Shown in pieces: positions 1 through 11,200 of a DNA stretch of 64,000 bases; positions within the stretch are counted from its first letter, which is position 1, and every line of letters starts with the position of its first letter. The notes under the pieces were generated by a model. The model made no database searches and was not told the DNA's origin. It saw only the letters and a list, made by a program, of their open reading frames with translations. Position numbers and translations under genes: made by a program. The stretch covers positions 1-64,000 of the forward strand of contig JAQSEB010000129.1 of the NCBI GenBank assembly GCA_030063045.1, read 5' to 3'. Source of the DNA: Pratylenchus scribneri. Lineage: Eukaryota > Nematoda > Chromadorea > Rhabditida > Pratylenchidae.

Positions 1-159
1 GAGCTTTTTGATTAAATTTGAATTGAACAAAAAATGTGACAACTAAATTATTGTGCGGAAATTTTAATAAGTGAATGGAATAGGGGCAAAAAGTCAAAAA
101 AATTTTTTATTTATTTTTTCTCTATTAGTTTTAAAGTGGGGCAAAAGAATGCCCCCATA

Positions 160-972
160 CAGGGGTGCGCACGGGCCGGCCCGATCCGGGCCTAAGCCCG
201 GCCCGGCCCGGCCCGGCCCGGCCCGGGCCGGGCCGGGCCTAGTTGGTGGCGGGCCGGGCCGGGCCGGGCCTGGATCGAAGCGGGCCGGGCTTAGGCCCGG
301 AAGCCCGGTAAGAAATTCATCCCCCAAAAAATGACTTTTTCATTAAAAATTTTAAACATTTTTTGAAATAAAATTAATTTTTTCTAATCATTTTTGCACA
401 ATTTCTTTTCCTATTTGATACTTGTTACTTGTATACTTTTTATCCGATTTTTTGATGAGAAAGAAATGTGAAGGGTCCCACTTTTGGTGGTAGGGAATAT
501 GGTTAGGATCATTAGGGATTACTGGGATATGTACTATCACTGATTGACCATTCATAACCCGTATCCTGATGACCCAAAAAGGAGACCCTTCACTTTTTCT
601 CAGTTTCAAAAAGCAGATACAAACTGTATAAATACCTCAATTTTTCTTTTTAAAATTGCTTCGAAGAATTATCAATTTTACCAAAAATTTTAGGTGAAAA
701 AATTTATCAAAAAATTTTAGGAGAAAAAATTTTTTAAAAAATTTAAGGTGAAAAAATTTTTAAAAAATTTAAGGTGAAGAAATTTTTTAAAAAATTTAAG
801 GTGAAAAAATTTTTTTTAAAAATTACTACCCGGGCTTTCGGGCCCAGGCCCGGGCCGGGCCGGGCCGGGCCGGGCCAGAGCGAAAAATCGCCGGGCCGGG
901 CCGGGCCGGGCCTAGTTTGGGTGGGCCCGGGCCGGGCCGGGCCCGGATTTCTTGGGCCCGTGCGCACCCCTG
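160..972. mobile_element. Non-autonomous hAT element with GGCCGGGCC arrays
   Basis: The ends are perfect terminal inverted repeats beginning CAGGGGTGCGCACGGGCC, with the reverse complement at the right end. An 8-bp target-site duplication, CCCCCATA, lies at 152-159 and 973-980. Both features are diagnostic of hAT transposons. Two strongly GC-rich blocks (about 175-310 and 828-960) consist of GGCCGGGCC direct repeats in inverted orientation. The AT-rich middle has a degenerate tandem repeat of the type AAAAAATTTAAGGTG (about 690-815). There is no transposase, so the element must be moved in trans. It lies in the first intron of the esterase gene on the minus strand. ORFs through the GC-rich blocks are by-products of the repeats. 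Confidence 0.9.
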
Positions 973-1039
973 CCCCCATATCAATCAGCAAACTGCCCAT
1001 TCATCAATCATATGAGAGCAACAATTTTTTGAGACATAC

Positions 1040-1224
1040 CAATGATTTGCAACCAATAATGGGGGATTCGGCTTCACATTGTTGGGCACATATTCGAACA
1101 TTTGGATGCCTGAAGGATTGTTCCCAAAATTATTCACTTGTACCAATTGGGCGCAAAAAACATTGCCGCATAAAAACGGAAAGAAACTGAGAAGCAAAGG
1201 CATCAAATATGGAATGACCATCAT
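1040..1224 (-). CDS. CE1/PHB-depolymerase-like secreted esterase, first exon (partial)
   Basis: The exon begins with two Met codons and a typical signal peptide (hydrophobic LLLSFFPF core, cleavage likely after the VFCA segment). About 37 residues follow containing VNNFGNNPSGIQMFEYVP and then KPNPPLLVANHW. Known family: the order 'V.NFG.NP....M..YVP......PL.VA.HW' is the N-terminal strand pattern of PHB-depolymerase/CE1 carbohydrate esterases (acetylxylan and feruloyl esterases), just ahead of the oxyanion region. The exon stops at a good donor (G then GTATGT) that splits the Trp codon. Reading through the donor gives a short Cys-rich tail and a stop, so the real protein continues in exons beyond the left edge. 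The catalytic Ser-Asp-His triad is therefore not visible. Bacterial or fungal origin by transfer is an inference. The neighbouring intron holds the hAT element. Confidence 0.55.
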
Positions 1225-1364
1225 TTCTTAATTCATAATAAAAAATTTATTTGATAAATTTTTAATTCAAAATTTGTTTCATTCTCCTTTTTTTGACTTT
1301 AATTTATATTCCATTTATATGCTGTCCCTTGTCTCATATTTTGATCTTTGATGAATGGAAAAAT

Positions 1365-1475
1365 CCAAATTTCAATTCTATGTCATTACGCATGAATGCA
1401 ATTCAAATATTCGAAAACCCAAAATTCAATTCTATGCCATTACGCATGAATGCTGTTCAAATATTGGAAAAATCA
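1365..1475. repeat. Two-copy 54-bp tandem duplication
   Basis: Two adjacent copies of a 54-bp unit containing TTCAATTCTATG and TTACGCATGAATGC start near 1371 and 1425 with a few substitutions. No coding support was seen. Confidence 0.7.
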
Positions 1476-1479
1476 AAAA

Positions 1480-2052
1480 TTTATTTAATATTTCCGTTAA
1501 ATGAAAAAAAACTCAGAAAAGCCATATCAAAGATCATTTAGTCTCAAAAGGACTAAAAATTACCATTTGCACCACAAGGCTAAAAATTATCATTTGGTCC
1601 ACTAAAAATTTTTTTCTTGGAGCTAAATATAAGAAATCGATTAAAATTTGAAATTTGGTTTAATATGAAGGTGAAATATTTGCATTTATTTAGTCTTCTA
1701 TGGCCTAATTCAAAATTCAAATTAGTGGGACAAACATTTGATAGGATGAAAATAAAAAAATATTTATTTAAATTTTGTTATTTCTGGCAAAGCGCTTCGT
1801 GCATATAATTATAATGTGCTAGCATTAGGATATAAGCCAAAAGCATACATTAATAATATATCTAGGGTCTCTTATTATTTGTAAATAAATTTATAAATCA
1901 AATAATCAATCCTCATATTAATTAAATTTACATTTACAAAAGAAATCATATTTTCTGAACAATATTATAATTAATATTATGTGATAAAATAATATTTAAA
2001 AACATGCAATTATCTTTAAAGATTATATAGAAGAAATATATATCTTTTTAAG
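1480..2052. other. AT-rich spacer without recognisable genes
   Basis: Low-complexity AT-rich DNA upstream of the F-box-like gene. It presumably contains that gene's promoter, but no motif stands out. Confidence 0.5.
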
Positions 2053-5000
2053 ATGTCCACATTCAAATTCGATTCATTATCGGCCGAAATTCGCGTTGAT
2101 GTAATTAAATTTTTTGATCGACCAATGCTTGTACGTCTGGAGGCAATAAGCTTCAGTCTCCAGGCTCTAATCAAAGAGCATTTGGCCCAAGTTCCATATG
2201 TGGTGCTTTATGACATACATTTTGGCTATGAACGAAGAGGAGCGCAAGATGAGGTTTTGAATTAGAATTTATTTCAAATACTTTATTTGGCTTTAAATTA
2301 GCACCGCCGATCGGAAGAGCAATTGTTTAGTGATAGTTTCTATAATCAAATAAAAAAATATAATCAAAAGATATTTTGCTTATCAAAGTATTTGGATAAT
2401 AAATTAGATAACAATATATTTACATATTTCAACCTTTTTTTTGTCATGGATTGTTGAGGTTTGACAAAAAATTAAAAAATTTAATCCAAAAAACAAACTA
2501 ACGCTTAGACGGTGTAATCTTTGAATTAGGGCCAAGCCATGACAAACAATAGCTAGGCCACCTTTTGCGGACCCTCCACTTACGTATGAAACGGTTTGTT
2601 GCCGATGTTCGGCAAAGTTGCTGTGACATTGTTTATATCATTTGCATAAAATTAGCTATAAAATGACATCAAAAGCATTGGCCAATATTGAATATCATCA
2701 AGTTATTTATGGCCAAAAAATCGTTGATTTAACATTTAATTATAATTTTGTTTTAGTGTAGTTTTTGGCCATAACTCGATGATATTCAATATTGGCCAAT
2801 GCTTTTGATATAATTTTGTAACAAATTTTATGCCTAATAAAATGCAATAAACAATCCCACATCAAGTTTACCGCCATCGGCAACAAACCGTTTCGTCCGC
2901 AAGTGTCGGGTCCGCAAAAGGCGTAATATGCAAACAATACATAAATCGATGTAACTCATAAAAAAGTTATCTAGAAAAAGCGATTTTTCGACAAAAGAAT
3001 GTAAATCTTTCGGCAACAATATATTTTATCATTCTTAAAATAGGTCTACATCATAGTGGGCACGGATTTATGCCGAAGACTACTAAGTTCAACATCAAAA
3101 AAACCGAATGTCCCAGATGTATTGAAAATTAGCATGGCAGAATGTGAACATTATTTGGGTGCCCCATATTTGCGAGCCAAATTTACAGGCGTTGAATTTA
3201 AATCATCCAAGATTGACGACGTTTTTCGGTTTATATTTATTTTATTATACAAAAATATTTTTACCGATAAAATAAAAAATTATTACAAACTTTTTTTTAT
3301 CCATGCCGATTACCACTAGTTAATTAACAAAATTTAATCGATTTGGCTAATTCCTTAAAAAGACTTAAAAGATTTAGAAATTGTTTAATGGATTTTGAAT
3401 GAAAAATGCATGATTTTTAAATTAAATTTGCTTCTGTTCAAACTTCAAATTCTAATAGTACGATTTGAAGTTTAAAGTTTAAGCTATATATCGCTTAAAT
3501 CGAACCCTTTCAACTAGACGACGTCTTTAGTGGGCGGAGCGCCATTGTTTTTAGCTGTTCCTATTCATTAAGGACAAAACCGATATAGAAGATTTTTGGC
3601 TAGATTAAAGGGCTCACCACAAGCTATAAATTGATATAAGATCTAATTTGTTTGTTTCAGATTAGCAGAGTAAAATTATAAAAGACTATTATTATAAATT
3701 TTAAAATTTTTCATTTTTTTGAATTCAATTTCAATAAATCTTAACAAAATCAAATAAATATTATATCAATCGATAGCTAATTGAGCCCTTCGATTTAATA
3801 CAAAATCATCAATATCCGTTTCGTTCTTAATGAGTTACAGCCAGCAGAGCGTCCAGTAGAGATGCGCCCATTTGTAGCTTCTTAAATAAATAATTTGCCC
3901 GATCTAAAAATTCCCTAACCCTAATCCTATATTGTCAAACCAGCAGCAGTTTTGCTTTTTAAATTTTTAACAGAATTCAATAATTTTTAAACCAATAAAA
4001 AATTATCAGTAAAATGTTTAAAAAATTCACAAATCAAGTTAAAAAATCGAATTTAAATCTTAAATAATAATAAATCTTTTAAGTGATTTGATACGGTTCA
4101 GCCATTTATGGAAAGGAAAAAGTTTGCAAATTTCTCTCCCTAAACGAAAACAATGGCAACCACCATTCGCATATTTGGCGGAAATTTGCAAAGAGGCAAA
4201 AACTGCCGAATGTTTGGCGAAGAAAATGCCATTTGAAAATAAACTTGTTCAAATTTGGATTGATCATCTCACAATTATTTCTCCATTGAGTAAGTATTAT
4301 TAAATTTGAATAGGTTAATCCGCCCAAGTTTTTTAAATTCCCATCAGATTTTCAATGGTAAATAATTTTTTACCAGCAAAACTGTTTTTGACTTCTATTA
4401 AATCCATATCATGTTTTGACCCAAAAATTAAAGTATTATTTAAAGCCAAAAACAGGGAAAACGGTTTAAACGATTTAATTCTTTAATTTTGGGCCAAAAC
4501 ATAAAATATATACCAATCGATGCATCACGATGAGATCTAAAATATGATATAAGATTTATCTGGCCTAAAACCGGTTTCTGATTTATTAGAAGTCAAAAAC
4601 TGTTTTGTTTGTAAGAAATAGTAGCCATTTTGAATTTATAGATTATAAAAGGCCATTTTGAATTTACAACATGTTATAAAAAGGAATAGTTAAAATCAAA
4701 AAAACTTTTTAATTAATGTAATATTCGAATAAGACTTATACACACAATAATCGGGTAGAATAGAATTTTGTTAATTGTCGGTTATCTGTCACCTGATTTA
4801 AAGAAACATTCCCAAAATAGTGCTTCCAAATGAGTCTTAAAGATTCTTAATCTAAAAATAGTATATTTTTTTAATCACAATAATAATAATAAGTGAAAAA
4901 TAAAATCAAAATTTCGAAATTATTTTTAAAAATCTGGCATCAAGTACCTAATTTAAAAAAATTACAAGGGTCTTTTCTTATTAAGTAATTTCTTCCAACA

Positions 5001-5590
5001 ATTTTTTAATTTTTATTCGAAAATTCATTAATGTTTTTATAAAGTTATACATAAATCTTGAAAATATTTCATCGGATCTATTGATTTAAAATTCATTAAT
5101 AGAGTATTTATTACTTTAAATTATATGAAATAATTTTTAAATTAATATTTTATTATAATTTTGAAGGTCAATATCCAATGAATGATATTATCGACTGGCT
5201 GTTTCGCCCTTCTGAACAAATATGGCACAACAAATTTATTGACCCAAATGAGCGTAGTTTAAGTTTGGCCCAAGTGCAGAAAGGTGATAAGTCATTTGTG
5301 GAAGAATTTTTGGAAAAGCTAAAGGAGGTGATAAATTTTCTTTAATCACAAAAAATGAATAATTTAAATATTTTTAGCAATTCTTTTCATCACGTATTCC
5401 ACTAACATTCTCCATCACATTAACATTTGGAAGAAGGCCTAGAGAAGAGGCGAGTAACGACCAATGGAGACGAGATATTTGGATGCCACCTTGCACCATC
5501 CAAAATGCCCTTGGCGAACAATTACAAATTGGCATTTTTACTTTTGGAGGACATTTAAAAATTCAAACAATTTTCCAACAAAAAATATAG
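2053..5590 (+). CDS. F-box-like protein gene, five or more exons
   Basis: Exons read by eye: 2053-2253, 3044 to about 3227, about 4084-4290, about 5167-5328 and about 5380-5590, all in compatible frames with GT/AG borders. The start is the ATG giving MSTFKFDSLSAEIRVDVIKF. The first exon resembles an F-box: L/P-rich start, 'EIRVDVIKFFDRPMLVRLEAIS', then a helix ending in ALIKEHL. Later exons give a mixed helical/strand region with WLFRPSEQIWHNKF, and a last exon with LTFSITLTFGRRPREE and FGGHLKIQTIF, which fits the C-terminal substrate-recognition part of nematode F-box families. Expected role (family knowledge): SCF ubiquitin-ligase adaptor. Introns 2-4 are loaded with inverted-repeat elements (2552-2930, 3532-3869, 4357-4626). 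The F-box assignment rests on pattern only, and an unrecognised small exon may be missing. Confidence 0.5.
2552..2930. mobile_element. Mutator-like MITE with 9-bp TSD
   Basis: A long, near-palindromic element of 379 bp. The arms share TTTTGCGGACC near the tips, GGCAACAAACCG inside, and a core around CCAATATTGAATATCATC. A perfect 9-bp direct repeat, CAAACAATA, sits at 2543-2551 and 2931-2939. Long TIRs with 9-bp duplications are the hallmark of Mutator-like elements. It lies in an intron of the F-box-like gene and has no coding capacity. Confidence 0.75.
3532..3869. mobile_element. Inverted-repeat element without clear TSD
   Basis: Arms beginning GGGCGGAGCGCC and (reverse complement of the right end) GGGCGCATC converge on a shared inner segment 'AAGGGCTCA ... 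AGCTATA.ATTGATATA'. The organisation matches the other MITEs here, but flanking duplications are not convincing, so the class is open. A CCCTAACCCTAA-like stretch follows about 40 bp further on (near 3912). Confidence 0.5.
4357..4626. mobile_element. Mutator-like MITE, short copy
   Basis: Inverted arms carry AAACTGTTTTTGACTTC on the left and its complement on the right. They flank a core (ATATACCAATCGATGC..., GATGAGATCT, CTAAAACCGGTTTCTGATTTATTAGAAG) that also occurs in the elements at 42912-43308 and 63172-63581. A 9-bp flanking repeat, ATTTTCAAT/ATTTTGAAT (4348-4356, 4627-4635), has one mismatch. Confidence 0.65.
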
Positions 5591-5698
5591 ATGTATATTC
5601 ATCAGGCCAAACTAAATTTGCAAATTTTCCTTTTTTATTCATGAAATTAAATGAATTTTATTCAAAAATCAATATCACAATTTTCAAGAATTTTTTTT

Positions 5699-7300
5699 TC
5701 ATAATTCGTCATGAATAATGTTAATTTTATGCCGATTGCTTGAAGTCGAATAAATTTTATAAGCCTTAAGAAGATTTCGAATTGCAAAGCGAGCTAAAAT
5801 TGCCTTTTTTTCTTCATCATTTCCCATCAAATGATGAAGGATTTTAGTATATTCATTTTCCATATTGGTCAAAACACCTTGTGAAACTGCAATAATAAAA
5901 TATGATTAATTTAATATAATAAATATTTAAATTTTACCACTACTATTATTGCCCGGGCCGTAAATCATGAGGAGACCAGCTTCCAATTCTTCTGCATACC
6001 TTTTTAAAATTGGTTGTTTTATAACCACAATTGAAAGAACATCGCCACTTGTCCATGTCCGTAAAATTTCAGTTGTTTTATATGTATTCCCCTGAAATAG
6101 AATTAAATTAAAAAATGATCAAATGTTTTATCATTTAGAAGATATAAAAAGTTATCAAAAAATATAGTGTTAGTAGTAAATTTAGCACCTGTTCGCTAAT
6201 AAATAAGGGAAAAGGAAGTTTTTAAATGAGAAAGTTAAATATTTTCATCACTAGATTGGATATTTTTTCGTATGAAATCAGATTTTTTACCGACATTATA
6301 ACATTAAAAGCGTAATTTTAGATTAAATAAAATTTAAACCATATGATATATTTGTCGAGTTACGTCAACTTCCCCATAAATAATTAGAGTTTAGATCAAA
6401 ACCACTAATCAAATGTCGGTTAATATTTTTTTACATGACTCGAGAATCTAAATACTAATCGTCGAAAATTGATGAGCACTATCTAATGGTCTAATAAGAT
6501 TTATAGGATCTATGGTGAAGCATTAGAAATGCTAAAATTTATCGGAAAAATCCGATCTACTGCAAAAAATAATTTTTAGACAAAAACCATATTATTAATA
6601 TTATTTTTATAATTAAATAGTAAAATTCTTTACATATGGTTCCAACAATAAAGTTTCGCCAACATGAGAAACACATCGATTCAAAAGGCCTTCGCCTATA
6701 TAGAAAATTTGATTGAGGAATTCTTTGAAATCTGGCGCAATTTGAGTTCCTTTTGGCGTGCGTATGAGCAAATAAACTTGACAGCAATGATCATAAATTC
6801 CTTTTTCGATTTGTTCTTTGCCTATAAAAAATATATGTAAATAGAAAAATTAGATCTATTTTACTCTTTAATGGTCTCTTTCTTGATTTGACAATATTTT
6901 CAACCTTTTCTTCATCTTCTCTTCCATAATCTTCTTTCAATTTCATTTGAATTGTTGTTTCACCACTTTGCAATGCCTGAAGAAGATTCTTCAATTCTGG
7001 GTGAAAATCTATGAATGTAAAATAAAATGATTAGAATTTAAATTGATAATTAATTAAATAACTATTTTCGATAGCCCTTGGTCTTTCTTCAACCGTTGGC
7101 AATGTTGGCCTCAATTTGGGTTTCCTTGTAGGCCTTGGTGAAGTTGTTGCCCTAGGTCTAATAAGCCGACAAGCATTGCTTGAAGAAGCTTCACCAGAAC
7201 ATATTTCCTCAGATTCAGAGGATGATTGTGATGAAGATGAATCGCAAATATTTATCTCAACATTGTGGACCAGCAACAAATAGAACAAAATGAAATACAT
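5699..7300 (-). CDS. GIY-YIG nuclease of the LEM-3/ANKLE1 type with signal peptide
   Basis: Exons on the minus strand: about 7300-7060, 7008-6880, 6826-6630, 6098-5942 and 5890-5699. The chosen start gives MYFILFYLLLVHNVEINIC, a good signal peptide. It is followed by a Ser/Glu-rich linker and a basic Pro-rich stretch (TTSPRPTRKPKLRP). The next exons give VYLLI, about 25 residues, then FYIGEG, LLNRCVSHVGE, and later TSGDVLSIVVIKPIIKRYAEELEAGLLMIYG. Family knowledge: GIY-YIG domains of ANKLE1/LEM-3 have the same order (YLL, FYVGKG, an Arg/His helix, a Trp-x-SG turn, and a catalytic Glu in an 'EA' helix). Tyr, Arg and Glu needed for catalysis all appear present. Neither ankyrin repeats nor a LEM domain is visible, so this is a short, apparently secreted form. 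The C-terminal 60 residues are unassigned. Confidence 0.65.
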
Positions 7301-8260
7301 TTTCCTTTTTATTTCTGCCAAAACATATGAAAGATTTAATGAATGATAGGTCGAGAAATTTCTACGGCATAATTTTAGTAAATGTCCTAATCCCAAGGCA
7401 CCGTACTTGTTAGGAATGAAAGGTTTGGCGCCGTTACGAATGGCCCGATTTCGCTAATTCCCATTTGTTAATGGAATGCTAGACTGCTTCCTCCAAACCC
7501 AATTCTCCTCTAAATGTGGTCGAAATTGAGATATTTAGGCTAGTAGATGGAAAAATGTGTGGATAGAAAAATGCGATGATGATTTGCTTAAGGCCAATGA
7601 ATGCGGAATCGACAATGATAGGAAAAAAGGAAGAATAAAATAAATAGTCGAAGTGATTCACGATTCACCAATAGGAATGCAAGAATGTTCGGAATCGAGA
7701 ATGGAAGGAAAAAATTCCAAAATCGGAGAAGATGAGTGGAATGGAATAAATAAAAGAAGAATGAATGCAAAATGAGGCAAAAAAGGTTTAATGTTGAAAG
7801 GGAAATTTCCTACTAAGTTAATCCAATCCGCAAAGCTTCATATTTTCAATTCATATATATTATTGCTTTTTTAATTTCAATATATCCTATGCGTTTTTTT
7901 AAATCCCGTGCCCATGAACAAACAAAAAAATTACCAGAAGCTAAGTATAAGCACAAAAAATAAATTATTTCCATGTCATCATAAATTTTAAATTTATAGC
8001 AGCAAATGTAAATTATTGAGGAAAAAAAATAAATTGGTGCAAAAAACTTAAGAAGTGGAGTATCATATTGTTAACAAAAATTATTAATTTGTCTAAATTT
8101 TTTATAATTCATATCCTTCAATTTTTCTAAAATAATTTTATAAATATCTTTTTGAGCATAAAAATGTGTAAATATTCAAATATACATACAATCATAGGTA
8201 AAATAAATATAATTGTGTTATTGTATTGTATATATTAATTATTTATAATTTAATTCGATT
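7301..8260. other. Intergenic spacer
   Basis: AT-rich spacer between two minus-strand genes. The part at 7480-7790 is a patchwork of GGAATG/GAATGGAAGG-like words with weak ORFs that look fortuitous. Nothing else is recognisable. Confidence 0.5.
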
Positions 8261-11200
8261 TTATTTTCTTTTCACAATCGGAGTCGGCGGATTATTCATT
8301 GAGCGTCTTACAGCCACCGGTGTTCCAGGAGTTACAGATTTCTTCAACCATTTATAGGAACTTATCAGCACTTTTGGTTGTTGAATTGGTTCTTTTCTCA
8401 AATGTTCATAGAAATCCTCGAATTTCTTTTCAGCATCCTCCAATGCCAATCGTTTAATATTGAATTGGTTGATGACGAGTTGTTCACCAATTGCATTCTG
8501 CCATTCACCCCAATTTTGATAATTTAACCCGTCGCGGCCAAATTCCACAAAGAATTGTCGTTTACCAGGTGAATTCATAAAATCCTGTGTAAAGAAAAAA
8601 ATTTAATTTTTATTAAGAAATTTTTTTTATTTAAATCCATCGAAAATTTCATTTTATTTACAGGTATATAGGATTTTGATTCATAATTAAAGGAATACAA
8701 ATAAAAATTTATGAATTTTTTAGGAACAAATTATCTAGAATTTCGTCTGGAATGAACACAAAAAATTTATTATTGTTTCCCGAAAGAAGCAAAAAAAATC
8801 AGAATTATTTCAGGAATAAAATCAGAATTCTTTCCGGAATGAAAATCAGAATTTTTTCCGGAATGAAAATCAGAAATGTTTCCGGAATGAAAATCAGAAT
8901 TGTTTCCGGAATGAAAATCAGAATTTTTTCCGGAATGAAAATCAGAAATGTTTCCGGAATGAAAATCAGAATTGTTTCCGGAATGAAAATCAGAATTCTT
9001 TCCGGAATGAAAATCAGAATTGGTTCCGAAATGAAAATCAGAATTCTTTCCGGAATGAAAATCAGAATTGGTTCCGAAATGAAAATCAGAATTCTTTCCG
9101 GAATGAAGATCAGAATTCTTTCCGGAATGAAGATCAGAATTCTTTCCGAAATGAAAATCAGAATTCTTTCCGTAATAAAAATCAGAATTCTTTCCGGAAT
9201 GAAAATCAGAATTCTTTCCGTAATAAAAATCAGAATTGTTTCCGGAATGAAAATCAGAATTGTTTCCGGAATGAAAATCAGAATTTTTTCCGGAATGAAA
9301 ATCAGAAATGTTTCCGGAATGAAAATCAGAATTGTTTCCGGAATGAAAATCAGAATTGTTTCCGGAATGAAAATCAGAATTGGTTCCGGAATGAAAATCA
9401 GAATTGTTTCCGGAATGAAAATCAGAATTGTTTCCGGAATGAAAATCAGAATTGGTTCCGAAATGAAAATCAGAATTCTTTCCGGAATGAAAATCAGAAT
9501 TAGTTCCGGAATGAAAATCAGAATTTTTTTCGGAATGAAAATCAGAATTGTTTCCGGAATGAAAATCAGAATTGGTTCCGGAATGAAAATCAGAATTGTT
9601 TCCAGAATGAAAATCAGAATTGTTTCCGGAATGAAAATCAGAATTGGTTCCGAAATGAAAATCAGAATTCTTTCCGGAATGAAAATCAGAATTAGTTCCG
9701 GAATGAAAATCAGAATTGTTTCCGGAATGAAAATCAGAATTTTTTCCGGAATGAAAATCAGAAATGTTTCCGGAATGAAAATCAGAATTCTTTCCGTAAT
9801 AAAAATCAGAATTCTTTCCGGAATGAAAATCAGAATTCTTTCCGTAATAAAAATCAGAATTGTTTCCGGAATGAAAATCAGAATTGTTTCCGGAATGAAA
9901 ATCAGAATTAGTTCCGGAATGAAAATCAGAATTTTTTTCGGAATGAAAATCAGAATTGTTTCCTGAATGAAAATCAGAATTTTTTCCGGAATGAAAATCA
10001 GAATTGCTTCCGGAATGAAAATCAGAATTGATTCCGGAATGAAAATCAGAATTTTTTTTCGGAATGAAAATCAGAATTGTTTCCGGAATGAAAATCAGAA
10101 TTTTTTCCGGAATGAAAATCAGAATTTTTTCCGGAATGAAAATCAGAAATGTTTCCGGAATGAAAATCAGAATTGTTTCCGGAATGAAAATCAGAATTGT
10201 TTCCGGAATGAAAATCAGAATTCTTTCCGGAATGAAAATCAGAATTGGTTCCGAAATGAAAATCAGAATTCTTTCCGGAATGAAAATCAGAATTGGTTCC
10301 GAAATGAAAATCAGAATTCTTTCCGGAATGAAGATCAGAATTCTTTCCGGAATGAAGATCAGAATTCTTTCCGTAATAAAAATCAGAATTCTTTCCGGAA
10401 TGAAAATCAGAATTCTTTCCGAAATGAAAGTCAGAATTCTTTCCGGAATGAAAATCAGAATTAGTTCCGGAATGAAAATCAGAATTTTTTTCGGAATGAA
10501 AATCAGAATTGTTCCGGAATGAAAATCAGAATTGGTTCCGAAATGAAAATCAGAATTCTTTCCGGAATGAAGATCAGAATTCTTTCCGGAATGAAGATCA
10601 GAATTCTTTCCGTAATAAAAATCAGAATTCTTTCCGGAATGAAAATCAGAATTCTTTCCGAAATGAAAATCAGAATTCTTTCCGGAATGAAAATCAGAAT
10701 TAGTTCCGGAATGAAAATCAGAATTTTTTCCGGAATGAAAATCAGAATTGTTTCCGGAATGAAAATTAGAATTAGTTCCGGAATGAAAATCAGAATTTTT
10801 TTCGGAATGAAAATCAGAATTGTTTCCTGAATGAAAATCAGAATTTTTTCCGGAATGAAAATCAGAATTGCTTCCGGAATGAAAATCAGAATTGATTCCG
10901 GAATGAAAATCAGAATTTTTTTTCGGAATGAAAATCAGAATTGTTTCCGGAATGAAAATCAGAATTTTTTCCGGAATGAAAATCAGAATTTTTTCCGGAA
11001 TGAAAATCAGAAATGTTTCCGGAATGAAAATCAGAATTAGTTCCGGAATGAAAATCAGAATTGTTTCCGGAATGAAAATCAGAATTGTTTCCGGAATGAA
11101 AATCAGAATTTTTTCCGGAATGAAAATCAGAAATGTTTCCGGAATGAAAATCAGAATTGTTTCCGGAATGAAAATCAGAATTGTTTCCGGAATGAAAATC

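Noticed and set aside
71..1000. Pro/Gly/Ala-rich ORFs resembling collagen or mucin
   Set aside because: They are translations of GGCCGGGCC arrays inside the hAT element.
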